A stretch of 64,000 nt of DNA from Anthoceros angustus (Eukaryota > Streptophyta > Anthocerotopsida > Anthocerotales > Anthocerotaceae), in contig MU008159.1 of NCBI GenBank assembly GCA_010909165.1, positions 744,001-808,000 of the forward strand. Direction: 5' to 3'. The notes beneath the pieces were generated by a model that was not told where the DNA came from, did not search any database, and was given only the letters and a program-made list of their open reading frames with translations. The position numbers were made by a program, and so were the translations under genes. This document shows, piece by piece, positions 35,246 through 46,656 of the stretch; the stretch's first letter is position 1, and each line of letters opens with the position of its first letter.

Positions 35246-36608
35246 ATGGCGGAGCATCTTGCGTCCATTTTCGGCACAGAGAAGGACCGTGTGAACTGTC
35301 CCTTCTACTTTAAGATCGGTGCCTGCCGACATGGTGATCGATGCTCGAGGCTTCATAATCGACCTACCATAAGTCCGACTTTATTATTGTCCAACATGTA
35401 TCAGCGCCCAGACATGGTGACACCCGGAATGGACCTAAATGGTCAAAATATGGACCCGAGAAAGGTCCAGCAGCATTTCGAGGTATGCTTGTGCCTGTAT
35501 CGGATGGAAACTCGTGCAATGCTTCGTCGACCTAAAATTGGGGGGTACCTTGCTGATTCTGAATTGCGTGGGTAACGTACAGGACTTCTTTGAGGACATC
35601 TATGAGGAGCTGAGCAAATATGGAGAGCTCGAGAGCCTCAACGTCTGCGATAATCTTGCTGACCATATGGTAAGTCCTTCGTGCACTGTTTGCGAGTGTG
35701 TTTTTTTGGACCTGTGTGGAGACGGTGAACTGAGACGGGTTGTACTCCCGTGGTGTTATACTTCTTGTTGGTCTCCCAGGTTGGGAACGTTTATGTGCAG
35801 TTCCGAGAGGAAGAACAAGCTGCAGCAGCTCTGCAGGCTCTGTCAGGGCGGTTCTATGCAGGCATGTCCTGGGTCCAAGCAGGTTTAGGTTTTACTGCGG
35901 CGGCCATCTCATTGTGGAGAGTCTGATTTGTGGTTACTCCGTTGTGTCCATTTGCAGGTCGACCAATCCTAGTTGATTTTTCGCCTGTCACTGATTTCCG
36001 AGAAGCTACCTGCAGGCAGTATGAGGAAAATACCTGTAATCGCGGCGGCTATTGCAATTTCATGCATTTGAAGAAAATTGGCAGGTAGATGACTGTTCAC
36101 TCCCTTGCGTTGCTCTATCATTTAGTAGCAGTGCAGCTGAATTCTGTAAGTTCTGGTTTACAGGGAACTCAGGAGGAAATTATTTGGATATCAGAAAAGG
36201 TATAGTCGGAGCCGGAGCAGAAGTAGGACTAGGAGTGTGAGTCCTCGCAGGGACCATGACAGGTATGATCGTTATCATGATCGTGCCTATGATGAAAGGC
36301 CTCCTCGGGGAGCCAGGGGCTATGACAGGAGGTATGCTGAGCGGGAAGATCGTCGACCAGATCGTGATGATAGGCGTCCCTGGAGGCCTGAGTATGGGGC
36401 AAGGCCTGAGTACGGTGAGGGTCCTGTAGGCAGGCGCAGAAGTCGTAGCCCCATATGTCGTCGTACTAGGGGCAGTCCAGCAAGAGAAGGAAGTGCTGAG
36501 AGGCGAGCAAGGATTGAGCAGTGGAACAGGGAACGGGAGAACAGGGACAGGGGAGAGGAACATGCTGGAAATGGAAGTGCCACAGTGGCCAATGGAGACG
36601 TATTTTGA
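35246..36608 (+). CDS. U2AF35: Splicing factor U2AF small subunit (U2AF35)
   Basis: Nuclear splicing factor that recognises the AG at 3' splice sites as partner of the large U2AF subunit. Five exons give about 325 residues: 35246-35482, 35583-35669, 35780-35861, 35958-36084 and 36164-36608. Zinc finger 1 is CX8CX5CX3H (Cys18, Cys27, Cys33, His37). An atypical RRM/UHM follows ([20 protein letters not shown] ... [20 protein letters not shown]), then zinc finger 2 ([19 protein letters not shown]), ELRRKLFG, and an Arg/Ser- then Arg/Asp-rich tail. The ATG was chosen because [20 protein letters not shown] matches the conserved start. Introns are 79-110 bp. Exon 3 fits the family exactly (RFYAG-RPI) only if intron 3 starts with GC (35862); the alternative GT at 35883 would add six residues (MSWVQA). 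Known plant proteins are about 280-300 residues, so this one has a slightly longer tail. Confidence 0.96.
35862..35957 (+). other. Probable GC-AG intron (intron 3 of U2AF35)
   Basis: The exon ends TTCTATGCAG and the intron begins GCATGT. It ends TTTGCAG before GTCGACC. Joining at the GC site rebuilds the conserved [12 protein letters not shown]; the next available GT donor (GTTTAG at 35883) is poor and would insert six residues into a strictly conserved stretch. Confidence 0.7.
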
Positions 36609-37600
36609 AGAGCCTGAGCAATGGAATTTGGTTTGTCCCATTCCTGGCTTACTGCACTTGGGTAGCGTGTCCAGGTCCACCCAAGCTATCTTTCCTCTTG
36701 GTAGTCTCTGAGGTGGTAGCAGCTCACAGACCATTTTACTCTGTGCAGGTGGTGTGCAGGATCACGATGCTGTGCCCTGCAATCTCAAGTCTTTCGGTTC
36801 TTGGGCTGGGACTTTGCTAATGTTAGTTGTGCATTTCCTGGTTTGTGCGCATGCAGGGTTCAAAGAATGCATTTCCAGGTTCATTGTGTGCGTCTGCCTG
36901 TTTGCGTCTGGTGCATGTTCTGAATGAGCAGGTCACCTGCCCTTGTGTGCAGCTGCCAGCAACACTTGCGGTCACTCTGGTTCAATCTTTGACCAGTGCA
37001 TGGGATATGACTTTGTTTATAGGGAATGTGCACTTTCAACCACGTAATGTTCCCTTTTTGAGTTTGCTGCAGGTCTCAGGTAGGTGAGAATCTCCAGTGA
37101 CATGGCATGCTGCATGCTAACATGATATCTGTTTACAGGTGGACGCGCGACAACCGGTGGAGAACTTGACCGCTTCTCGGTGATAACGGGGATGTGCTTT
37201 GCAGGAGGGGGGGAGGACTACTCTGATGCCAGTTTCTAAGAACAAGAACTCTCTGATCAAGTCTCCATGTTTTGCAGGCGCAGGAGACAGATGTAGATAG
37301 GATCATCCCTCTTTGCAGGTTCAAAACTGTACCATTCTTTTCTCCCGGCTGATTACAGGTTGCAGGTACAGGCAGCTGGCGGCTTATAGCGATAGGTTTC
37401 TCAGTACGATATTTGATTTTATCACAGGATTATATATGGATTTTGTCGTCGGCTCGCTGTCCTATATGTTGGGCATCATATGAGTATCTGCCGGTACTCA
37501 TGTCCCTACAGTACGTGCGATTGTGTAGACTAGTCATCGTGTCGGTCGCGTAGAGAACGCAGAGTTGTATGCAAGACAAACACATTCCCCGAGACATTTC
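36609..37600 (+). other. U2AF35 downstream region, rich in 3' splice-site-like motifs
   Basis: No continuing ORF is recognisable. The plus strand holds an unusual density of TGCAG or ACAG followed by G (about 36746, 36756, 36853, 37068, 37134, 37200, 37275, 37314, 37357 and 37363), some after T-rich runs. This may be a spliced 3' UTR, extra alternative exons, or chance. Confidence 0.35.
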
Positions 37601-37625
37601 ATCCTACACTACGTCAGGAAAGGTC

Positions 37626-40545
37626 TCACATCCTACCGCCTATCCAACCTCCCTTCACTTCTGACAGAGTCCGAACCTCCGCGAGCTGCCCCTCGGTATC
37701 ATAATCCCTTTCGATGGCTATCCTGGTGCCGTCTGCAAGCAACCAGCTAGCACCAATTGTCAAAATGCCCTCCTCCTGAATATCCACAGTAGCTGAGATG
37801 CCTCCAGGCAACCACAGTATGCTGACGTCCGTGATGTCCCCGATGTGGGCAGCTTCCTCTTCACCTCCAGGAAGAGAGACCGAAGGTGGGAGCTCTCGTA
37901 TGACGGAGGCCTCTTTAGTCGAGTACACCACTGTTGGCTGTCCCCGCGGTGGGAAGCCCACAGAAGCAGTCTTCGCAAACGACTTCCAAGATCCTGTCAA
38001 CTGATCGGGAACCAGCCTGGGCCGCCGAGAAAAGGGCACCAGCTTATGTCCACCGCTTCCACTGCCACGACTCACAGCGCGTCACATGTTAAAGGTTAAA
38101 AGAACAACGCGGAAGCAGCTTCTAGTACTACACAGCACACTTGCACCACACACCTGATCGAGGGCATAGACGCAGGACCCAACCATTCCTCTTCATAGGC
38201 AACGACACGCAGCACCTGAAGTTCTTCGCCGCCGTCCTCGATGGAGATGGTATGAACTAGTCGTAACCTTCTGTGGCCTCCCGAGACTAGGCACTGATAC
38301 AGGGTGGATTAGATCAGATTGTTCACCGATTGACGCATCCAACTTGCATACTAAAAGCGACTTGATGGAACTAAACTGTGTAACAATACGTACATGCTCT
38401 ACTTTGAATGTTGGTGGCAAGGCATATTGGTCATCGCCGCTGCTTGTAGCTTGTGCCAGGAGTCTGAGCGGGCCCCTTGAGTAGGACCCATCCTGCAAAA
38501 AGCGTTACATTGGCTTTAGATTGGATCAGCCCAAACCAAACACGCGACTATAGAGGCACACTACAGATTCACAAGATGCTCGTTCTACAGATCGCAAGTT
38601 CACAGCCAACCTCAAAGAAAATTAAGCCCGCTTCTTGCCCCATCAAATCTTCTTCCATCACGTCATCCCAATCATCTTGGACTATTTCTGAGCCATGATC
38701 CTCAACAACTTCAGTGCCAGGAAGAGCAGGAGCAGGAGAAGCATGTTCCTGTAGACTTTCTTTCCATCCTGCTTCGGACTTAACATGGGAAGAACTGCCC
38801 GAAAGAACTCCCTCAGGGGCAAAAGCTTCTACGGGATCTTCAAGCACTTCAACCTCTGTAACATCCCACACAGCATCCCAAGGCCTCTCCATCTTTTCAT
38901 CGTGTTCCATGATGGATCTCCAGTCAGCAGTGATTTGGTCCGCGACGAGCTCCTTTGGAAGCCCGAAATTCGTCAAGGCTCCTTCCCCTTTCTCCCAGTC
39001 CACCACAATCTCTCCTGCCACGTTTATTTCCGATTCCCACTCCGTGTCCTGAACAACTATACTATCCCCACCTTCTAGGTCACTTAAAATTAGAAATTGG
39101 TCCACATCCTCCCAAGGAATTGGTAGCATGTCCTGTTCTACAGACTGGATTTCTTCTGTGCCTATCAGTCCTACTGGAGTAAGTTCATCCAAAAGGAAGG
39201 CCTCCCCAGCCTCTCCCCTCAATTCACCAGATTCTATCAAATCCAGCTCGTCCAAGTCCACGTCCTGCACAACCACCTCGCCTAGGCCTTGCTCCCCGTG
39301 AGGGTTGTCAACTTTCCAGAAAACCTTTCTCGCGAGCCTTGGACTGATCCCATCTTCTTCTTTGACTTCAGTGGACTCAACGATACAGAGGACATGTGCA
39401 TCGTAAAGATACTCATTATTTTCTCCAAGAGACATTGCCTCCATGTCAGCTGTGATGGGAGAGAAAGCTGCTCCGACACCCCTCCACACTCCAGAGACAC
39501 TGCTTGAAAATGTTTTCCACAGTGGAGATGCAGCCAGCTCCTACATGAAAAATGCAGTATCAGGGGATCACACGAAAAGCAGGTCACTCCAAGGTCAGAA
39601 GGCTGGAAGTGTCTGGAGCATATGGTTATGAAGTGTACCTCAGGCTGCAGCACAGCATCAATCTTGGTTGGCAGGGAGGCTGAAACCCGTACCCTTGCAA
39701 AAGAAGATCCTTGGGAACTATTCTCTGCGTAACGACCACTACCTTCCATCACATCCTCCAACTTCTGCAAACGACTGCCCACATCCTGCTCTGCGTCTCT
39801 TTGCGCAGGGTACTTCACAGACGGAATTTCAGCCGAAAGGGCTACACCGTTCTCGCCACTCAAACTCCCTGCCCTGCTTCCAGTTGAGGGACCCCCAGTC
39901 CTGGACGGAGTGATTTTACTACCCGTCTTGCCTCCCTTGACTGCCTTTGCTCCACTTGAGCCCCGAGCATTGTTATCTCCACTCCAGACATTATCTTTCC
40001 TGCTCCCTGCATAGCCTGCAGCTGACCTTGCAGCATCATTATCTGTACTCCAAACATTGTCTTTCCTCTTGCCCTGCTTTTCCCCAGGTTTCCTGTCCTT
40101 GGGTCCCCTCTGCTTCCCTCTCTCGGTAGACGCCCTCAGTGTTGGTGCGTGCCGAGCTCCCTTGCATGGAAAAGACTTGGGAAAGTGCAGGTCTGTGCCG
40201 GTGGACCAGTAACTCCCCAAAAATATATGCTTCGTTCCCCTTGAGTGGAAGCATGCTGGGCTGGTGCAGCCACTGCTTGATGACATTCTCACCGAAAATG
40301 CACCACACTGAAAGTCGGGTTGAGAGCAGCTGGGCCTCATACCATGGCAGACCATGAGATTTGTAACCTGTAACTGCCTTTGGCTGTGCTGCAGCCTTCT
40401 TCTTTGCGTGAGGTTCAGTTATCCATTTCCCTGCAAAAACACAGCGTAAAGCCTACCGCAGCCGAGACATTCCTGTACCCAGACACGCCCAAGGTGTGTG
40501 ACCATGTCCAAGACTGCCGTATGACTCCCTTTCCGACTCCTACCG
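37626..40545 (-). CDS. Multi-exon gene of unknown function with a DUF3598-like C-terminal domain
   Basis: Exon-like blocks on the minus strand, right to left: a possible first exon (ATG near 40568, MGSVFYNGAGRSRK); KWITEPHAKKKAAAQPKAV (about 40310-40435); a Lys/Gly/Ser-rich block with RKDNVWS repeated (about 39640-40150, donor GAG|GTACAC); an acidic block (about 38600-39440, WDAVWDVTEVEVLEDPVEAF); DGSYSRGPLRL (to about 38495, acceptor TTTTTGCAG); RLRLVHTISIEDGGEELQVL (about 38168-38283); and SGSWK..VSILWLPGGISATVDIQ..TIGASWLLADG to a stop near 37626. The last three blocks follow the pattern of DUF3598 lipocalin-like proteins of cyanobacteria and chloroplasts (RLRLV.., L.G.W, LLPDG.S.., GWL). 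Function unknown; a plastid location would fit the family but no transit peptide could be assigned. Exon joins upstream of 38,500 are uncertain, and two genes may be merged here. Confidence 0.5.
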
Positions 40546-41742
40546 GCTCCGTTATAAAAAACGGAGCCCATGCACGGGACCGTCGCAAGGCTGCCTAACT
40601 GTCATGCTTTTATCCTCTCCCGAGCCCTAAGGACATTGGTGAGTACGGCCGGGGGTACAGTGCAGCTGGGGGCAATATGCGAATGTTCCTTCCCGGTGGA
40701 GTATCTCTACAGGCACAGCTGTGTAATGTGTGTGATAAACACAGACGATGGTGTTATTGTGGATTCCGGATGGGTGGACCGCCGAGGTTTCTGCTTTCGA
40801 GCGAGTGTTTTAGTACAAGGGCGTTTCAGTGAGGTTCACAAATGAAACACGCCCTTGCTTTGTCACAGCAGTGTTGCTCTGGATCCATTCTACGAATTTT
40901 GAGTTCGTCTGGAAGCAAGGCTTCCACAACCACTCCCAGTTTTTACTTAGTGCGGTTCGTCCTGATGCGCGCAGGCATAACCACCATCCCTAGGCATTGC
41001 TCCCCACACGGAATATAAACTTTCCAAAAGCCTTGTCTTTGAGACATATAGGTTGGTCACCACTCACATCCATGAAGTCTTCGCATTCACCAAGGACCTG
41101 CAACCGTAGGTCGAACAACACGAATTGATCTACGAACATGAGCTACAGCCACGTAGGAAAAGTCATTCTACATCCACGTAGGAAAGCGAAAGCCATTTAG
41201 TTCCTGTACCCGTGTACCCGTCTACCACCTACGCACAACTAAAATTGAAGTAAATCTCTTTGGATATATCCAATGAACTGAATAATACTATTTATTTTAT
41301 TTTAGCTATATAATTTAATATTTACTATTTCATCTTTAATTTTTTAACTTTATACATTTTATACCAAAAATAAATAAGATAAAAATATAGGGTATTCGAT
41401 AAAAGAAAAACATAAAATAGTAAGAAGTAAAAACTATTTACTATCTTATAGACATACACGAAATTCAATGATGATTTTTATTTTTTTAATATTATAATTT
41501 AATTTTTTCATTTCATCTTCAGCCTTTTTAACCTCATACATTTGAGATACAAAGTAAAAGATATTTGGTGGAAAAAAGTAAAGTAATAAGAAGTAAAATT
41601 GTACCTCATTTTAGTCGAAAAATGGAGGATTTGCAGATAGTTTAGTTCACTAATCAATTAGATCTAAACTAAACTACACCCCACCACATCACCCAACTAC
41701 ATGCCACATTAGATGTGTCTGTGTTCTAGCACACTTATATAA

Positions 41743-41829
41743 GTTGTTAAGTATCGAGTCCCATGTACAATGTTGTTAAGTACCAAGTCCCTTGTACAAT
41801 GTTCTTAAGTACTAAGTCCCATGACAGGA
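41743..41829. repeat. 29-bp tandem repeat, three copies
   Basis: Units start at 41743, 41772 and 41801: GTT(G/C)TTAAGTA(T/C)(C/T)(G/A)AGTCCC plus about 9 bases. The reverse complement core (GACTTGGTACTTAACAAC) equals the 54-bp repeat core at 34.65 kb. Confidence 0.88.
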
Positions 41830-42250
41830 ATAATTCCGTACAAGTGGACCATAATAGACTTTCTTTTCTTCTTTTAATAAGATAAAGTATTTTTCCTCAA
41901 ACATTACTACCCATACCCCGAGGGGTGGTTCAACAGGGTAATGCCGAAATAATGTTTTTTGAAACAATAAGTTTCAACATAAATATTTATATTTTTAAAA
42001 TTTATAAAAAATACCTGATCTAACAAGATCTCTTCATACGGATTAATACCATACTAAATACGGTACTTGAGTATGGTAATTTAGTATGGTTTCATTTTTT
42101 GTAGAAAATAATAATAATAAATACTATAAAACCATGTGATAGTTCTCACTTTAGCTATTGAGCTAAATCCGGGGTTTTCAGCATTTTGGGGTTGAAGAAA
42201 ATACAAGATGCATTCTGATTGTATTCGTTTTTTATCTACCAAAAATGAAT

Positions 42251-42463
42251 GTTATAATTTTTTATAACATCATATATATTAGGTGATAATATTTAGTTTT
42301 CCATTAAAGTCATCCATGTATGAAAACGATCATGGAAATTGTGTATGCTTTGATAGGTATAATTTTTTATAAAATGCTATATATTATGTGACAATCTTTA
42401 GTTTTCCATCAAAGCCATCCGTTTATGAAAACTATTATGACAATTGTGTATGCTTTGATAAGG
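42251..42463. repeat. Tandem duplication, about 106 bp, two copies
   Basis: Both units run from TATAATTTTTTATAA through TTTAGTTTTCCAT(T/C)AAAG to TTGTGTATGCTTTGATA(A)GG, with scattered substitutions. AT-rich and noncoding. Confidence 0.88.
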
Positions 42464-42595
42464 TTAGTCCATCACTTATATTCCTAGATTGGGAGGGCGT
42501 TTTATTAAATAAGTAGAAATGGATAAACAGCACATTAGGATAATTCAACATCGAAATTTAAAATTTGACACTTTGATCATATAAATTAAAAGAAA

Positions 42596-43165
42596 TCAAA
42601 TTATTAGTACTTTGTGAGGATAAAAATTATAACATCCAGGTGTTATACAATAAAACACTTGATCTAACAAGACCTCTTCATCATCAAAAGCGATCAAGCA
42701 CTTAGTATTACGGTGACTTGGACAAGTTTGTGGATCTTGGTTTTCTTCAACCATGATAAATCCACCTACATGTATAGGAGCTGCACAGTTTCCCACTAAT
42801 TGTAATCTTGCAGATTCTAGACAAACTTCGAGCTCTTGTTCAAACAAGAACGGAAGCACAATATCATTTGTATCCTGTGTGGATCCTCTACCACCTGCAT
42901 AAGTTCGGTATGTCAAACCATCTAGTCCTGTGCTTTGTACCTCAATCCATCTACCATGTCCCACACTAAGCATGGCAGGAGCCCATTCCTTTGCTTGCAC
43001 CACTTCTTGTAGTGATCTATGCATTCGCGCATTTGATTTTGTATCTTGTAAATTTATTCCTCGTTCATCCTCTAGACAAAAGAAAAACGCACTTGGTTGG
43101 TACACAACAGCTTCGTGAAATCTAAAATAAAAAAATAATAACACTACCACTTTTGAGCCTTCCAT
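42596..43165 (-). CDS. Uncharacterised ORF, possibly the last exon of a gene
   Basis: A 189-codon minus ORF with balanced amino-acid content, unusual for the AT-rich surroundings. No family is recognised. A good 3' splice site (TTTTATTTTAG before ATTTCACGAAGC, about 43118) suggests the true coding part may begin at FHEAVVYQPSAFFF and belong to a spliced transcript starting further right. Seven Cys (one pair as CSAAP-less isolated residues, three in the last 50 codons) and the stretch SVGHGRWIEVQSTGLDGLTY are the visible features. Any upstream exon was not found. It could also be a mobile-element fragment. Confidence 0.4.
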   Translation of the reverse strand: MEGSKVVVLLFFYFRFHEAVVYQPSAFFFCLEDERGINLQDTKSNARMHRSLQEVVQAKEWAPAMLSVGHGRWIEVQSTGLDGLTYRTYAGGRGSTQDTNDIVLPFLFEQELEVCLESARLQLVGNCAAPIHVGGFIMVEENQDPQTCPSHRNTKCLIAFDDEEVLLDQVFYCITPGCYNFYPHKVLII

Positions 43166-44273
43166 ACTTGATTAGGGGTGTTCCTTAGAATTGCTCCTAT
43201 ATATGTATGAAAAATAAAAATTATTTGAATAAACAGGAACTGTATGTCAAAGATTTTCATATAGAAAATCATTTTACATCTCTAGATTCTGTGTTGTTCA
43301 ACAACAATGCCAATGCACTTGATATCGGCATTTATTTGCTGGATATAAAAAGGGCAAAGGACGCTCGATGCGCTCCACGCCACAGGCACTGGTGTGACGG
43401 CAGCCATTACCAGACGCTGCATCTGGTTACCGGCGGGAATGTCGGAGCATGCGTTAGCGAGGGTAGATCCAGGAGCTGCAATGTGGAGACCTGACAGTAG
43501 GAAATTGGAAGCCGCGAACATCCCTGTTACATGTCGGGATACACTGATTCTGTGCTCTTATAGGCGCTTGCGGGCATAAGGGTTTCGAAGTGGGTGCATG
43601 TGTATATTTTTTAATTGTGACGAATTGGCTAATTGCGACCACTGTGCCTCCCTTGACAAGCTGCACCTTCTGCAAAGAGAGTGAAGTACAGATCGTTGGC
43701 AATCTCCAGTTGCAAACAGGCATACCACAATGTCAACCTTTCTACGCAATCTTGTATGAAGGTAAAGTTGTGAGGGAGTAGAAGCTTCTTTTCTTCTTCG
43801 TGACCAGATATTAATCCATTTAAACCAACGACGGACTTGCAAACAAGACGAGACAAGTGGCCGGCATGCCAAGTTCAGGAGTGTGGATGGATCACCGTGT
43901 GGGATCACACCCAGTGAGGAGCTGAAAGCAGCTGTTGATGGACATGACTCGTCACAGACGAGCATAAAGGCCCCTAATATGCTGCTCCGGATCAGGATAT
44001 TCGTCCACCTTCATGCATTTGACAGCAGTGGCCCGCTCTCACAAGTCTTCTACACCAATCCCTCCGACAAAAAGCTCGGCAAATATTCCAGCGAGCAAAT
44101 GTTCAAAATTTTGCTGCTCAACAGCAGCTTTATCACCACCGATATGCTCAAAACAGCCATCCAGGTCACGAGCACTACCTATCTCACTCAGCTGCATGAG
44201 GGTCTTTCTCACATACGCCAATCTCTTGAAACTGGACTGGTAAAAAATTGTCCTAGACGACAATATCATGTTA
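43166..44273. other. No recognisable gene; 3' flank of GluRS
   Basis: Short overlapping ORFs on both strands, including a 155-codon plus ORF (43883-44350) that is antisense to the GluRS last exon and therefore unlikely to be real. Nothing else supported. Confidence 0.5.
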
Positions 44274-46656
44274 TCACTGAGCTGGTCCGATCTGCGCTGC
44301 TGAACCTGATGCTGGCTTTTGCCTTCCATCAGGGATGGAAATCAATGTGATAGGCCTTGAGGGCCTGATGAATGGCACATCACAAACGAAGTAGCCCTTC
44401 CTTTCTAGCTGTAGTATTTCTCCTTTCTTCAAATTCCTCATATTCGAATCACCGATTGCTAGAACTTCCCACCAAGTGCGAGGATTCAGGAAATTCTCCA
44501 GTTGATCTGTCTCTTCCAGCTGGAACAGGCAGACCACAATGAAAATCATTGAACACAATCTGAGATGAAGTGAAGTTGAGAGAGAACAGAACTTACTTTT
44601 TTCTTCGTGATCAGATAATCCAATTCCACCAGTGACAGAGAAACAAGTTCGGGAATATCGGGTAGCCATGTAAGCTTTAGCTTTGTAGTCTTCACCGAAC
44701 CTTCAGGATGTAGTACTCCCGTGAGACCAGTGACTTTTCCCATTCCATCCTTCTGCACAGTTCCAATTATAACGTTTCCCCAATCCATGAGGGTAACTTC
44801 CTCTCCTTGCTGCACTTGACTTGCATCCTCCAGGTCCAGCCATATCGTCTTACTGAAAGTAGTAGCCTTCATTCCAGCACCTGCAAACTTCTTGTGCCGA
44901 GGTATGACCCGCACAAAAGGTGCATCAGGGCCATTGCTCAGGCTGAGAAGAACCTTTCCCTCACTATAAACTGCTGTATGTCTTGGACAAATAGGATCAA
45001 TTATCTTCTTGTTGATAGTCCAAAGCTTGTCCCATTCCATCAGGTTGAGATTTTTTGAGGCGCCCTAGGAATAAACAGCAGCTATATTAGACAGCCACAG
45101 AACGTCAATGCAGGCAAGGATGCGGTAGAGCTTAGCATATTAAATACCTGAGACAGAATGAACTGTGTCAGAGCTTCAACGGTCAGACCCCTTCTGCGGA
45201 TACCCTGTACAGTTGGGAAACGAGGATCATCCCAGCCCTGCACTCGTCCGCTATCCACGAACATCTGGAGCTTCCGTTTGCTCAGCAACGTGTAAACAAA
45301 GTTCAAACGACTGAAATCCCAAACATGAACTTTCCTCATCCCCATATCGGCCAAAATCCGGTAGTACTGGTCATTCCTATCGTGGTACTCACTACTTCGA
45401 AGAGCATGTGTTACGCCTTCGTAGCTGTCCACAAACGGACAAGCAAAATCATACGTTGGGTACACCTTATACTTGCCGCCAACTCTGTGGTGAGGAGTTG
45501 GATTGCACCGGTAGTACACAGGGTCCCGAAGGGTCTTGTTGGCCGCCTGCATGTCAAGCTTCCCCCGCAGACAACACTCCCTGCCCTTGTCAGTGCCACC
45601 CAGCATCTCTTTCCACAGCTTCAGATTCTCCTCCACACTGTTGTTGCGGCATTTTGATTCAGTCCCCACCATTCTCTGCTCTTTCATCTCATCTCTAGGA
45701 GTGTCATCCACATACGCCTTCCCTTCCCGGATCAGCCTTTCGGCCATCTCCAGTAACAGCGGGAAATAGTCAGACGTGTAGGTGAGCTTATCCCCCACAA
45801 TTCCCAGGGTTTTGAGGTCTGCCAGAATGCTGAGAACGAACTCGTCCTTTTCCTTGGACGGATTGGTATCGTCAAACCTGACAATCAAAGTGCCCCCATA
45901 TTTCTTTGCAAAATACTGATTCAACAGAGCGGCTTTGGCGTGCCCTATATGCAGGTACCCGCTAGGTTCAGGCGGAAATCTGGTGCAAACCTTCCCCACC
46001 TCGGCCTCAGGCAGATCCACATCAAATGATCCATCTACCTGCTCCTTCTTCTGGCTGCTGGCCGCCGTGACATTGGACTTCTTACTAGCAGATACCCCAT
46101 CAGCGAGAGGCCTGCCTAAAGCCCTCTTGCTGCGATACTTTGCCATCACGTCCTTAAACCCCTGATGCTGAGCAGTGAGTCCACTATACCATCGGGCCAG
46201 ATTGGGATATCTACCAGCCTTAACAAGGGCCTCCCAACGCAGCAGCGAGGCAGCCAGGCCGGCCCAGACAGCAACATCGGCAATGGACAAGTCATATCCA
46301 ATCAAGAAAGTCCTGAACGTGAGGTAGAAATCGGCAAACTCGCACGCCTGCTCGAACTCAGCTTCATTTCGGAACCGCGGAGCGTACTCAACCCACTCAT
46401 CCACCTGAGACGCAGACAGTGCGTCTGACCCATAGAAATTTTGCAGCTTACTCACTCTCGCAATGTACCTCAGCACAGTGCTGGCTCCCTGAAGCTGCTC
46501 CCCGGAAGGAAAAGACAGCACCGGCACTGACCCTGGCACCAGATTAGAGAAGATTTCTAGTTCGAAGTCAGAGACGGCTGCAGCACCCAAGATGTCCAGA
46601 GGCACTGCATCCGAAGAGAAACAAATCTTCCTCAAACAAGTCTTCTTCTCCGCCAT
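44274..46656 (-). CDS. Cytosolic glutamate-tRNA ligase (GluRS)
   Basis: Attaches glutamate to tRNA-Glu in the cytosol. Three phase-0 exons (46656-45148, 45064-44597, 44519-44274) encode 740 residues, close to the roughly 720 of known plant cytosolic GluRS; introns are 83 and 77 bp with GT/AG ends. A GST-like N-terminal domain spans about residues 1-175. The class I synthetase core follows, with the HIGH motif intact (PSGYLHIGHAKAALL, His236-His239) and a KMSKS-equivalent LSKRK at 458-462. The C-terminal beta-barrel anticodon-binding part (NLMEWDKLWTINKKIIDP through LERKGYFVCDV) is complete. DDTNPSKEKDEF and SSEYHDRN are diagnostic for the eukaryotic GluRS/GlnRS group, and overall agreement is with GluRS. 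The start is the ATG of MAEKK; the longer frame begins at GTG. It is divergent from the PPR gene, about 700 bp apart. Confidence 0.97.

Larger units (their letters stand above)
40600..42595. other. AT-rich intergenic region without recognisable genes
   Basis: From about 41,230 the base composition drops sharply to A+T-rich, unlike the GC-rich DNA on either side. It contains two short tandem repeats (listed separately) and a block TGATCTAACAAGA(T/C)CTCTTCAT at about 42016 that recurs at about 42660 inside the next ORF. No gene seen. Confidence 0.6.

Noticed and set aside
43883-44350. 155-codon plus ORF
   Set aside because: Largely antisense to or beyond the last GluRS exon, with no domain.
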